Part shown: one piece after another, positions 21,737-32,737 of the stretch
How positions within the stretch are numbered: the first letter of the stretch is position 1
How the letters are laid out: every line of letters begins with the position of its first letter
Assembly (NCBI GenBank): GCA_949825045.1
Contig: OX463813.1
Location: 7,502,001 to 7,566,000 of the forward strand
Source of the DNA: Argyresthia goedartella
Taxonomy: Eukaryota > Arthropoda > Insecta > Lepidoptera > Argyresthiidae
DNA: 64,000 bases
Direction of reading: 5' to 3'
Notes under the pieces: model-generated
The model's input: the letters and a program-made list of their open reading frames with translations, nothing else
Told to the model about the DNA's origin: nothing
The model's database searches: none
Program-made: the position numbers and the translations under genes

Positions 21737-22250
21737 TTAATACCTAGGCAATATATCAATAGGCTGATCCTGGATTGTGTATGAGAAGTGCAAGGGACTG
21801 GTTTTCCGTGAAAAGGATATGAATTGACATTGGTTGGTATTAACTTTAATTCTAAAAGTGATGTAATATTTCGATATTGTGTTTAGGTCATTTTGAAGGT
21901 TAGCACAGTCCGCCGGTCCCTTGATCTCCATAAACCTTTTGGTATCGTCTGCGTACATAAGAAAGGACGCACTACTAAAGCAGGTGTAAATGTCGTATAA
22001 ATAAGAGTTGTACAAGAGGGGCCCCAAGTGGGATCTTTGTGGGACACCAGATGATATCCACGAAGTTTAATCTGAACCCACCAACCAAAACCGCCTGTGA
22101 CATTTTGGTGAGGTATGATTGGATCCAGCGCATTAGGTCCCCGTGAATTCCTAGGTGTTCCAATTTGCGCAGCGGGATGGTGTGATCCACACGATCAAAG
22201 GCCTTTTCGAAGTCAGTGTAGATCACATCAACCTGCCGACGTTGGTCCAT
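21737..22250 (-). pseudogene. LINE reverse transcriptase fragment
   Basis: The minus strand reads VIYTDFEKAFDRVDHTIPLR and LMRWIQSYLTKMSQAVLVGG. A frameshift near 22010 follows, then GPLLYNSYLYDIYTCFSSA and FLMYADDTKRFMEIKG with the YADD catalytic box. It resembles the forward copy at 61990-62700. The 3' part and endonuclease are missing. Confidence 0.75.
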
Positions 22251-22639
22251 TGACAGATCATCATCATCATCAGTGATAGGAATAGGTAGGGCTTATTAAC
22301 CTTAACTTCGAGGAACAGAGACTTCCTTACGACAATATTTTTTTCCGGGACATCTGCCCCAAGATTCGGGACATCACTTAATTTCATTAAAATAATTTTA
22401 TTCGGAGTTAGTAATTGGTCTATGTTTACCTAAAGTTTGAGACTAAAATCAACATAACACAGAGTCGTTACAACCACCAAATTTTCTGAAAGTTTTTTCT
22501 TTTGGAGAACATTTTGAAAATTACTTGATGAACTATTAAACTCATTTTTTTATATGAAGCCGCACTCGTTTTGAAGTAAATATCTGCTTTTTCTGCTGCG
22601 GAGGGTAAAGAGCAGGTTAAACTTTTAAAGCATTTCTTC

Positions 22640-23350
22640 ATTCTTCTTGGACGGTACTTACAAATCTAATCTAAGATGTTTCAAGCAGATATGTGTTATT
22701 CATGGAGATATCGGCAGTAGCTCCAGCAATACTAACATTGTGTTTGCGTTTATGACACATCAAATACCACTTGTGTTTGCGTTTATGACTCATCAAACGA
22801 CAAAGCCTTCCGGGGAGTTATGTCCAAGATTCTAAAATTTACATAGTTACTTACATACTCCATTCTTTTTTATTTAATCCGTTCTTAAGTGCCGGAATGG
22901 GAGCCCAGTAAGGTTACTGTAGATTTTGACGAAGTAATAAAAGCGCTGAGGAAAATGCAAGTTGAAATAATAGTTTGCCACCTAACACTTCTCAAATGCA
23001 TTGTTCAGGAAAGCTAAAGACTACAAGAAGATTAGTTTCTTTGTGCATAAATCTGGCGTTTTTTCCCACAACACCTGATTGCTGATGGCTGTCTATACAT
23101 TCAAAACCAATTTAAGAATTATGATGAACATTCATAAACGTTATTTCAAAAAGTATTGGATGAAAGGAAACTTTAAAAAAAATTTGGCATGTCTACAGTG
23201 AGCGGCACCGAACAAATAATGCTGCTGAAGGTTGACGTCATGCCCTCAATACGAATATTAATTAGAATGAAATACATCTACTGTAAATTCTACACATTTT
23301 GCGCGAAGAGGCATCATTGTCTGTTATTAGAATCAACTGTTTGAATAAAT
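22640..23350 (+). pseudogene. MULE-type transposase relic
   Basis: The first part reads MDGTYKSNLRCFKQICVIHG and VFAFMTHQ, the region of the first catalytic Asp in Mutator-like transposases. Downstream frames give VTVDFDEVIKALRKMQVE (second Asp region) and, after shifts, RHRTNNAAEG and RHALNTN, which resembles the conserved RTNN-x-x-EGWH motif. An in-frame 33-bp tandem duplication repeats VFAFMTHQ. Several stops and frameshifts are present and no terminal repeats were found. Confidence 0.5.
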
Positions 23351-23493
23351 TCAAAAAAATTACACTGAAACGGGTAGAGATTCCCTAACTAATCCCAAAA
23401 CATATATTACATTATGTGTTTCGGGATAACTCGGGAGGCGTTTCCCGGATTTTAGAAATCCCTTAACGCTGCCACCAAAATGTTAAGGGGTAT

Positions 23494-24060
23494 TAATAAA
23501 ACCCCTTTTTAAAAATATAGGGTTTTTATTACACCAACTTAGTAGTAAACAATTTATTTTAATTAAACAAAACATACTTAGTAAATAATAATAAAAAAAT
23601 GCAGAGAAAATGTGTTGTCTGCCCTCGATTGAGACTGAGAACTGACTAACTTTCTTTGCTTATAAATGTTGCTATACAAAATGGGCTGATGCAGCATTTA
23701 TATCAGCCCTTTCCTATACATACTCAGGGTATAACAGTACGATTGCTGTTGGAAACGGCATCTTCATCGAGGTTCTAGATCCTGGGTGCGTGCACCCCGT
23801 TACCACAGACCAAACAGCTCAATGGAAGTTGTCGGTGAGGCTTCAGGAGTAAGGTCACCAGTAAGGTATTGTGTTAGTTTGTAAGAAATAGGCGTGGTGA
23901 TAACGCCGTCATTAGAAATCCCTCCCGGCAGTTGAGTATTATTTCACATTAGCTATAGGATATATAGCTAATGTGTAATAATAGGATACTGAATATAACT
24001 ATAGGATACTGAAATTTCACTCCAAGTAAATTATAACAATCACCGATTTTCTATTACACA
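23494..24060 (-). repeat. Possible solo LTR
   Basis: At 23494 TGTTAAGGGG begins an AT-rich segment. Just outside it, on the minus strand, the sequence reads TTTTGGTGGCAGCG, which resembles an LTR-end/primer-binding-site junction. The far end is guessed at the ttacaca near 24060. No second LTR or coding interior was found. Confidence 0.25.
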
Positions 24061-24659
24061 GTTAGACTAAATTGTTGTGTTAACTATGACAGGCAACACT
24101 TGACACTCACACAATATCGTACCATCAGTTGTGCGACCTATCTATATATATATCTCATTCAAAATAACCTGTATTGTTTGGTGTGAATGATTAGAATACA
24201 AGCTTGTCGTATCACCTACCTACTGTTGGACATAGGAACCAAAAATACCCTACTCTAAGCTACTCGCGTCTAGCTAGTAGTAACCTTCACTTGAATGCGC
24301 CTCTTTTATCCCCATGGATAACCGTTAAATAACAAGAACCACGCTCTGCCAGCAATTTGTTCGACCTTCCCCCAGAGCCGGATTCAGACTAGGGGCCCAT
24401 AGCTAGATTGATGATTTGGATGTAAACTGTTCTTGTTATGTAAACTGTTTAAATTTCACTTGTGATGAAAACGATGTTGATTTAAAATTTAGAAAAAATA
24501 AGATTTGTACCATATTTTTTCTAAAAAATGGGAAAGTGTTGCGTCTCCACACACACACCTTACTAGTCAAACTGTATTTTATATTAGATAGATAGAACGC
24601 CTACACTGCTAGAGATAGGAACATCAACCTCTTTCTGTGATTTTGAACGATTGCCTCCC
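24061..24659. other. Non-coding stretch
   Basis: No coding or repeat family was recognised. Confidence 0.4.
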
Positions 24660-26165
24660 TCAATACAACTCCCATAGACAATACCTTATAGGCCACATAT
24701 TACCATATATAACACTGTAAGCGGATGTAATTTTCTTTTCCCTTAGTGGTTTCAATTCATTTACAAATAAAACTTGGGTAGAGTAGGTTATAAATAAACA
24801 TTTACAGTCACCCCTATCGACGCTTTTAAATAATGGTACTAGTCTGCTGTGTTTCATGAGATCACGGCAAGTACTCTCATCTACAAATTTTTTGAAGAGT
24901 TTAGCTAAATGGGCAAGTTCGTCTATCACAGAGCTAATATTTTTTACTGACATGCCCCAGGGATCCTCGGATTTTTTCAAAAACAACTTAAATGCTATAA
25001 TTATGCCATAGGGCTCAATATATAAGAATGAGAAATCTTGATTGCACTTTGGAACATTGTCTTTTAATAAGAAAAACCGGTCAAGTGCGAGTCTAAATCG
25101 CGCACGAAGGGTTCCGTACCACCGTTCAATGGAAGCGATGGTGTGGAGTGAATAGTTTGGATTTTACACAGCAAAATATTGTTTACAAAGTTATTGGTGC
25201 GGTTACTTTCACACTCCATGTGCATCCATAAGTTTGTATGTGGTATTGAAAGAATTGTTGTATGGGAGCCCCCTTAAATATTTATTTTATCCTGTTTTTT
25301 AGTATTTGTTGTTATAGCGGCAACAGAAATACATAATCTGTGAAAATTTCAACTCTCTAGCTAGCTAGTTTCTTGAGATACAGCCTGGTGACAGACGGAC
25401 GGACGGACAGCGAAGTCTTAGTAATAGGGTTCCGTTCTTACCCGTTGGGTGCGGAACCCTAAAAATGATGCAGCAAGATCCGTCTCCGGATAAAGACGGA
25501 TCTTGAGAAGCCGTACTAACATTCGGAACATTTGTAAAGAACTGTTCAAATATGGTCGCGATGTCATCGTTAGAAGTTATTAGTTTTTCTTCAATCTTAA
25601 GTAAAAAGTACGGATTTTGTTTTACCTGCTTCTCTATTTATCATATTCCAAATTGTTTTAGTTTTTTTCGACCCCTACTTTTACGGATTCCTTTTGTTGC
25701 AATTTCACTACACCCTATTTTACTATCGCTATTTGTAAGTTTATGTAATTTAAAAATGTTTTCAAACCTTTCTGAAAGTTTGTTGAATAAGTCCGTATTG
25801 TGATCATTCGCTTTTTCAGTATTATTTTGATAAGGTAGGTATGCTACTTTGTAAATCTTGTTTAACTGATTTTTTTTTGTTGTGATCGGCCTCCACAAGA
25901 CCACTTCCTGTGATTTTGAATCTACTTCTAAGTTGACAATTTGCCCACTATGATCAGACTTTAAACAATTTACTGTACACTTCTTCAAAATTTCGCAACC
26001 GCAGAAGCCATTATCAAGGCAGGTTGCAGTAGCTTCAGTTATTCTTGAGGGCTCTGTGAAGATGTTGAATAAAGTGAATTATTTAAAAATTATTATCAAT
26101 TTAGTATGCAACAGGGAGTCCACCAGCGAGTCTATATTGAAGTCACCGCAACTACTTTTTTGTTA
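24660..26165 (-). pseudogene. LINE endonuclease-RT linker and RT start, interrupted
   Basis: Minus strand from 26165: GDFNIDSLVDSLLHT (endonuclease GDFN box), EPSRITEATATCLDNGF, LWRPITTKKNQLNKIYK and FNKLSERFENIFKLHKL. The repeat at 25072-25465 interrupts it. It resumes at 24986 with VIDELAHLAKLFKKFVD and LMKHSRLVPLFKSVDRGDCK, the first RT motif. It then stops. This is one Jockey/CR1-like LINE, truncated and carrying several stops. Confidence 0.7.
25072..25465 (+). repeat. Moth (GTCC)n interspersed repeat, full-length copy
   Basis: 394 bp from aaaaaccggtcaagtgcgag to ggaaccctaaaaa, with internal gacggacggacgg. It is nearly identical to 30085-30491 in reverse. It lacks coding capacity and obvious inverted ends. 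Similar repeats are very common in moth genomes; their class (Helitron-like or SINE-like) cannot be settled from two copies. Confidence 0.8.
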
Positions 26166-26184
26166 CTACTAGAAGCTACTCTCA

Positions 26185-26545
26185 AGAAATCCTCCAATAC
26201 TGATTCAAATAGAGCTTGGAGGTCATGTCTTCATCTACGAGGTCTAGTCGACGGAAGGAAATTGAAGCGTTGACGCAGAAAGCTGGGATATCGGGGTTAG
26301 TTAAGATGCTGTACAGGAAGATGAGGATGTGAGTATCCCGATGAAGATGGAAAGGCAGCCATTATAATTCCCTGCAATACTGTGACACATGGTCAATTTT
26401 TTGCAGTCCGAAGATGGACCGAATCCCGAGATTTTGAAGTCGCTCGAGTTTGTTCAGTTGCTCTTCGTTAGCGCTAGCCCAACAAACATCAGCATAATCA
26501 ATCAGCGGAAGGAGAAGGGATTGAAGTGTGTGTAGTCACTACGTT
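26185..26545 (-). pseudogene. LINE RT C-terminal fragment
   Basis: The minus strand reads LIDYADVCWASANEEQLNKL, RLQNLGIRSIFGL and KIDHVSQYCREL, the thumb/C-terminal region of the LINE type seen at 57084-57500. It abuts the linker fragment of 24660-26165 but is out of order for one element, so it is a separate insertion. Confidence 0.65.
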
Positions 26546-26744
26546 CTATGATTCTATCATTATTATACGGGACTCTTAATCTAACAGTCGTGTTTGATTC
26601 CACTCCTCTGATCCCCACATCTCATGGCGACCTTTGCTATATACGGCACTTGAGTGTCGGGTGACGAGCCGCGCAACACATCGCAATAATGAAGACCGAT
26701 TAATTCATAACCAGTGCATACAATATAATAAAATAAAAATACAA

Positions 26745-27030
26745 AATGGGTAATACATCAACGACTCCGCGACCACCACCGATGTCCGTCCAACCAAGAA
26801 ATCACCAGCCAAGTTGGATACAGTGATAACATCGATCAATCTCAACCGCACCCCCTTGCTATACACCTTAACTGGATGGTGTACGGAATGTTCATCGCGC
26901 TATTACTATTGTGTCTCTACCTACATGCTGAACCAAGTGATTAAAAAAGTTAACCAGTGTATAACAAGAAAGATGGAATCTATTGTGCAGGAGCGAGGTA
27001 TTGTGCGTCAGCGACCAACCTACGACTCAC
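26745..27030 (+). other. Leader with short ORFs upstream of gag
   Basis: A short frame starts MGNTSTTPRPPPMSVQP and is broken. A neighbouring frame has a hydrophobic run (MVYGMFIALLLLCLYLH). It may be the leader or an extra N-terminal ORF of the gypsy element whose gag follows. No domain was recognised. Confidence 0.3.
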
Positions 27031-27240
27031 CGGTATAAACACGCAAGTATTCAAGTGTTTTTTTTTTATTTTCTTTTTTTATAATTTGCGAAAGTGAAAC
27101 GTAATTAGTCCGCCACTGAACTGTACTGCCGTTATCGACGTAAAAGGAAAGTTGAGACATTCCAATGTGTTATTGTTTAGTTAAGGTAACTGCCTAGATA
27201 AGTAAAGTGTTAGATTTAAAATAATGTAAATGGCAAGGCA

Positions 27241-27945
27241 ATGGCAAGTGATTTAGAGGCAATTTATGACGAATTAAGTGCTGTACGGAAATACCTAATT
27301 AAGAAAGGTAAAAGTAGATATCAAGGAAACGTAATAAAAAATAAATTAAATGAGTCAAATGAACTATTGGTTAGATGTTAAGTAATATATAATGAAATTG
27401 TAACGGAAAACGAAGCTGAAACGTTAGGAGCTGCCACCCTAATATGTAATAAGATTCAGTTATTATATAACGAAATAAAAGATTTGTGTAAAGTCAAAAT
27501 GTCGGACGATTTTGACTTAAGAGCGGCTAGTACTTTGATTCCGGTAATGGACGGTAAAGATGGTAATACATTAAAAATAGTAGAAAGTGTAGAACTCTAT
27601 GAATCCATGATTTCGAACGAAGGTAAGAACATTCTTATACAGTTTGTGCTAAAAACACGTCTCAATAAGTCAACCTAAAATCAACCTACAGTACAGTACA
27701 GGACCTTTTGCGTGATATCAGGCAATACTTGCTTGTTAAGAAATCCGCCACATCTTTGCAAACACAGTTAAATAACGTGTTCCAAAATAACCTATCCTTA
27801 CAGGAATATTCTAAAAAGATAGAGGAATTATTTGGAGACTTGACGGTTTCCCAGGCAGACAACAACGAAGGGGCATACGAAGTGCTACGCCCAATTAATG
27901 AAAAATTTGCAATCAAACGGTTCGCAGATGAGCGAGGGTAATTTT
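27241..27945 (+). pseudogene. Ty3/gypsy gag relic
   Basis: It starts MASDLEAIYDELSAVRKYL (ATG 27241), has a stop near 27378, and continues DDFDLRAASTLIPVMDG and VELYESMISNEGKNILIQFV. A shift near 27680 leads to LLRDIRQYLLVKKSATSLQ, EYSKKIEELFGDLTVSQAD and LRPINEKFAIKRFADERG then stop. The motif order is that of gypsy-family gag (matrix/capsid). No pol follows. Confidence 0.6.
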
Positions 27946-29000
27946 GGTTTGACGTGGCAAGAAGTTCTGGAGTCTTCTTAGTGAGTGAAAAATGGCGAAG
28001 ACACGCTTAGTGACCTCACTGAAATGCTTTGACAAGGATAGGTGGCTATCGAAAATGGTTTTGTCACTGTATGCAATAATAGTACCGTTATATACTACAG
28101 GTGCTACGGGTAGTTGCTAGTATTTAACGAGTACCTGGATCCCACAATCATAGACTGGGACTTACTGCGGTATGCTGCGGTTAACTATTTTAGCAGTCCA
28201 ACGGAGAATGCCCATGTCCTGATGTTTTCGAGGTCAGCCTTTAGCGCAAAATTTAAATGATCACTTAAATACCAGTAAATTAATACAATTAATTAATTAA
28301 GTATATATATTTGGTAACCCTTCGTGTGCGAGTCAGAACCGCACTTGGCGGGTGTTTTCATCTTCACCTCGCAGTCTTTTCTTGATCTACGTACCTATAG
28401 GACGTACCTACCTCTGTTACTTTGTCCTACCTATTTTTTATATTCAAGCAGTTTTGTGACGAGTAACGAGTGCTATCGTAAGTGATTACCCCGGATTGAG
28501 GGGTTCATCCGTCTACTTACCTGTATGTCTGCCTACCTGCTGCTGTCCCACTGTCGATCACTGCTGGGCCCTTCTCACTGCCGGCCAGGACTACCCACTC
28601 CACCCTGCCACTACCTATACCATGACCTACCTCCCGTGAACTCCCGTCCCATCATCCCGGATTCTGCTTCGCACTTCATGGTAGAAGTATGAAGATTTGC
28701 CAGGGGAGTCGTACTCCAGAAGCGTGAAGTTATTCTAATTGAGTTCACAACCCACCCCTAGCCGCCCTCGATAAATTCTGTATATAATGTAAATTTCTCC
28801 CTTTTACTGTTAGGCTCTACAAGACTCTGGTTAGCCTCAACCGTTTCAATGTTTATGTCTATTGCGATAGGGTTCCGTCCCCGAAGGGTGCCAAACGGTA
28901 GGTAGGTACATTGAACAATATATCAGATAGAAATCACTAAATGTAATTAATTAAAACCATGTTTGATTCAGTGTAGAATGTTTAATCTGGTACATAAAAA
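27946..29000. other. Non-coding stretch with repeat scraps
   Basis: Short pieces of the (GTCC)n repeat ends occur near 28320-28360 and 28866-28900. The C-rich part around 28500-28640 looks like a LINE 3' UTR. No gene is supported. Confidence 0.4.
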
Positions 29001-29010
29001 ATACCAAAAA

Positions 29011-29711
29011 TTAAAGTAGTGGTGAAACTCCTTTCATTATGTCGTCGTGAGTGACGTGAAAACCAGATGAGGACGCGGTGTCGGTGCTAGAGGTGGCTAT
29101 GTCATCGTCATCGCTGTCGTTACTTGAGCTTTTAGCATCATTTGAGTCAGAATCATCATTATCTGCGCAAATAATAAATTTTCCTCCGTGTAAGGGTCTA
29201 ACTTCCATTTTTGCTGGTGACATATCCCTTTATTTCGGACCAGGCCATTTATATTGGATTAAGATGATATGGGGGCAAAAGAGGTACAGAATGGCCTGCT
29301 TTGTTTAACATGGCATCGCAACTTGACTTTGGTAGGCAATTCTTTTTCAGTCACTTGGACTTTGTGTATATTTTTTTTTATAACACCCTGGTCAAAGCTG
29401 TCAATATCTGTTATTGGGTTTTGTTTGATTATTTTTATTTTTGCCGCATGTTCGGAAGACAGTAAGAAATTCCGAATCTTTTGAACCTTTTACAATTCGT
29501 CTCACTGTAGACTCGGAACATTTTGTTGGTTCGGCGGTCCGTTCCAATCATTATTTTCAACTATTACCTGCATATCAGCCTCTCTCTTCATAAAACAATA
29601 TATTCGTCTTATTGTAGACTTGGAACATTTTGTTACCTCGGCGGTCAGTTTCATACATTGTTTTGAATTATCAACGGCATTGTTATCAGCCTCTCTCTCT
29701 TCATAGAACAA
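29011..29711 (-). pseudogene. Tc1/mariner-superfamily transposase, core deleted
   Basis: The minus-strand N-terminus reads KQCMKLTAEVTKCSKSTIRR (helix-turn-helix). Further on it reads DSFDQGVIKKNIHKVQVTEK and ELPTKVKLRCHVK, typical of insect mariner-like transposases. The C-terminus is a conserved-style acidic tail (DDSDSNDAKSSSNDSDDDD, 29090-29160). The catalytic DDE core between them is missing and frameshifts are present, so it is an internally deleted relic. Confidence 0.5.
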
Positions 29712-30084
29712 TATACGTTATAAATTTTCTATTAAACCATTTCGTAACTTGTGTGCGCGTTGATATTTGGAGAACGAACGTATCATAGACACAGCGCGGA
29801 AAGCTAAGATCGAATATGACGAACCAATAGCTCACGGGCAAGCATGCGGCGCGTAACCCGCCTAAACCCGCCCGCCCCGCGCCGCACCTCATACCACCAA
29901 ATAGACTCATAAATCGCGTAATGATCAGCTTGAGCAGAAATGTACACAGAATATAGAAATATATATTGATACTATAGTTCATTATTTGTTGCTGGTATAG
30001 CAAATGAAGTATAGTATCAGTGACTAAACGTAAATAAAAAAAGAAAGTTGGTTCCTCCCCATACAAGAGACCTGTTTTTTGCTG
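29712..30084. other. Non-coding stretch
   Basis: Upstream flank of the deleted transposase, GC-rich around 29840-29890. No ORF is supported. Confidence 0.4.
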
Positions 30085-30491
30085 TTTTTAGGGTTCCGTA
30101 CCCGAAGGGTTCCAAACGGGACCCTATTACTAAGACTTCGCTGTCCGTCCGTCCGTCCGTCCGTCCGTCTGTCACCAGGCTGTATCTCAAGAACCTAGCT
30201 AGCTAGAGAGTTGAAATTTTCACAGATTATGTATTTCTGTTGCCGCTATAACAACAAATACTAAAAAACAGGATAAAAGAAATATTTAAGGGGGCTCCCA
30301 TACAACAATTCTTTCAATACCACATACAAACTTATGGATGCACATGGAGTGTGAAAGTAACCGCACCAATAACTTTGTAAACAATATTTTGCTGTGTAAA
30401 ATCCAAACTATTCACTCCACACCATCGCTTCCATTGAACGGTGGTACGGAACCCTTCGTGCGCGATTTAGACTCGCACTTGACCGGTTTTT
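30085..30491 (-). repeat. Moth (GTCC)n interspersed repeat, second full copy
   Basis: 407 bp, the reverse-orientation twin of 25072-25465, with a longer (gtcc)n run. The two differ mainly in microsatellite length and a few bases. Fragments of the same ends recur at 30530-30585. Confidence 0.8.
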
Positions 30492-30802
30492 TAAGTATTT
30501 TTTGTACCATGGTACAGAACCCTTCATTTGTGAGTCCGACTCGCATTTAGTTAGAACCCTTCGTGTGCAAGTTGACCAGTTTTTTGCGAGCCTACGCTGA
30601 CCTCATTCACTGTTTTCCAGCGTTCTTGAAGATATCCTCCAACCATTGTCTAGCCTTGAAACTTTAGGAACCGAATAGTCTAGTAGCTTAAATTCTAAGC
30701 AACCAACCTTACTCACCAACTCAGATACGTACTCCAATCCAAAATATACAATATTACTTGCTCACTGAAAAAATAAAGACGTGTAATCTGTTCATCGTAG
30801 TA

Positions 30803-30808
30803 TTTATT
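30803..30808 (-). terminator. Poly(A) signal of the four-exon gene
   Basis: AATAAA on the minus strand begins two bases after the TAA stop (30810-30812). Confidence 0.6.
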
Positions 30809-30809
30809 T

Positions 30810-32573
30810 TTAATGGACTGACTCCACTGTCGCTTTAATACATACGATCGACCCTCTTGCTGTGTCGAACTCAATGTCAAATATTAAACTTTCACTTCCA
30901 TGAAATAAATACTTGAAGATTCGCAAAACTTCGTCAATATGAAACTTTTCCATGTAGTATTCACCCTGTAAATATCGCATTATTTAATTAGGAATAATTT
31001 CACTCACGTTTAAGGTGATGCCAGACAGACTCATCTATTTCTCAACATTAAGGCTGTCGTATTCTTTCATTGCGTTTTGGCATGAAACATAGCTACAGAG
31101 AGGGATCATAGACCTAAAAGTATTTGATTTTGAACAAACAAACAAACAAAATCGGTGTCACGCCTTTTGCTGAAGGAGAGGCACAGTTGCTTCCACGTTT
31201 GCCAGTTATTCCAGACTCAATTTCGCGTATTTGACTGAGCGGGCGCGAAGCGCATCGAAGCAATTCAGTTCAGTTTGGGCAAAAATGCTTTCGTGTGTCT
31301 GTCCGGATTTCCAGTGTTCTCCTCTACAGGTCGCATTTCTCAACCAGTTCTCGTGAAATTTCGTATGCAGGTTCGATAATTATATGGTATTTTTTGTCGA
31401 TTCAGGTTTTAGAAAAAATATACAAAATGGAGGAGATATGGAGGTTGTAAATATAAAAAAATCATATTTCAGCCATCTCGAAAAATGTTATTAACCACAA
31501 CTCATCTTTTTACCTTTAAGAAGTCCGATAAACTTCAAAGGGAAGGGGAGTGAGGGGGTGAAAAATAATGAAAATAAAAACCTGTGTCACCAAAGAAGTC
31601 TCGCGAGGTTTACAGCTAACAGAGCCACAGTCGTCGGGCGGGCAAAAAGCGTCCTTGCGCCTTTATAATAGCGACTTCAATGACTCACACGACGACTCGT
31701 TGGTAACGTGGCTAGTATAGTTGATATTCATTTCAACTTAATACGTCCACGCGTTACTGAGCTAAGGCTCTTTTCAGACAGGCAGATGTTTTTTTTTAAG
31801 AAACCTACAAAAAGGTAATATAACGGTCCTACTTTGGATATGGCACCAGCATTGGAAAGAGGTCTTATATCGGTGTTTGCTTTGGATAAGGAACCAACCT
31901 AACATGCCTCTTAAACGGATCCTGCTTTAGATAAGGGACCATAAAACAACTTACCGGAAATACGACGCAGTCCTTTGGACCATATTTGACTTTTAACTGG
32001 TATAGAATGGCCTTTGTTGCTGGGTTTCTACATGTAACGTTTTCTATCGCCATTTCTAAAACTCTCTCCCCTTTTTTGTTGGGACGGTACGATCTGAAGT
32101 TTAACTGAAAATAAATGGTTGTTAAAGGTACCTTAGCTCTACCGTGAACGCGAAGAGCAACTGCCACCCAATCTCCTCTTTCACTCGCGATTATTCTTGC
32201 TTGACACGTATTAATTAAGGAACCCTAAAAAATCTACTAACATTTACAGGCAAGGTTGTTTTCGATATGGTTATATGGGCCGCTGCATATGTTCTTCCCA
32301 TTGTATCATTCAACATAGAAACATTATAGGAGACAGGACTTTCGGGGTCAAAGGTTCGACCTGTCGATTGACAATGTTCCACTGAACGGATGTAATATTT
32401 CTGAAAAAGTGTATAGTTTATTGTTACTGAATTCCATGATTGGATGGCAGATGCACAAACATCGACCCAAAATAAATACCGGGACGTTTCAGTTTATAAC
32501 TTACGCCGGTATTCACACAATTAGTGCATAAAATTGAGAAGCAGAAAAATATAGAAATAGATTCAAGATACAT
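30810..32573 (-). CDS. Secreted DUF1091-like protein, four exons
   Basis: Four minus-strand exons join in phase 0: 32505-32573, 32248-32400, 31955-32104 and 30810-30965. All junctions are GT-AG and the introns are 104, 143 and 989 bp. The predicted product is 175 residues. Exon 1 encodes a signal peptide (MYLESISIFFCFSILCTNC). Exon 2 carries N-glycosylation sequons (YNVSMLNDTMG). Exon 3 reads ERVLEMAIENVTCRNP and KVKYGPKDCVVFP. Exon 4 begins GEYYMEKFHIDEVLRIFKYL and ends ESVH at TAA. The length, Cys pattern and GEYY start of the last block resemble insect DUF1091 (MD-2-like) secreted proteins. The assignment is by resemblance only and the ligand is unknown. Intron 3 holds repeat-like DNA. A longer ORF at 31865-32167 reads into introns on both sides and is not the product. 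No frameshift or stop is seen, so the gene looks functional. Confidence 0.75.
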
Positions 32574-32630
32574 CTTCCACGCTTAGATTCCCGTAACTTA
32601 GCAGTTGCTACACCAACAATAAATATCACG

Positions 32631-32662
32631 TCTGACCGTCGCGCCTGCTTCTTCATGTATAC
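32631..32662 (-). promoter_or_regulatory. TATA/Inr-like core promoter of the four-exon gene
   Basis: On the minus strand TATA (near 32661) lies 28 bases before the A of a TCAGA initiator-like motif (A at 32633). That would give a 5' UTR of about 60 bases before the ATG at 32573. The spacing fits an arthropod TATA/initiator pair. Confidence 0.45.
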
Positions 32663-32705
32663 TAAAATATGAAAAGGACGGTATGACAATTGTAAACAGA
32701 ATTAG

Positions 32706-32737
32706 GTTTAGCCATTATAAGTCTATAATGGCTAAAC
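32706..32737. repeat. Perfect 14-bp hairpin, 4-nt loop
   Basis: Arms gtttagccattata and its complement surround the loop agtc. Confidence 0.9.

Noticed and set aside
31865..32167. 100-codon minus-strand ORF as a gene
   Set aside because: Its first part lies in intron 2 and its last part in intron 3 of the four-exon gene; only 31955-32104 is exon.
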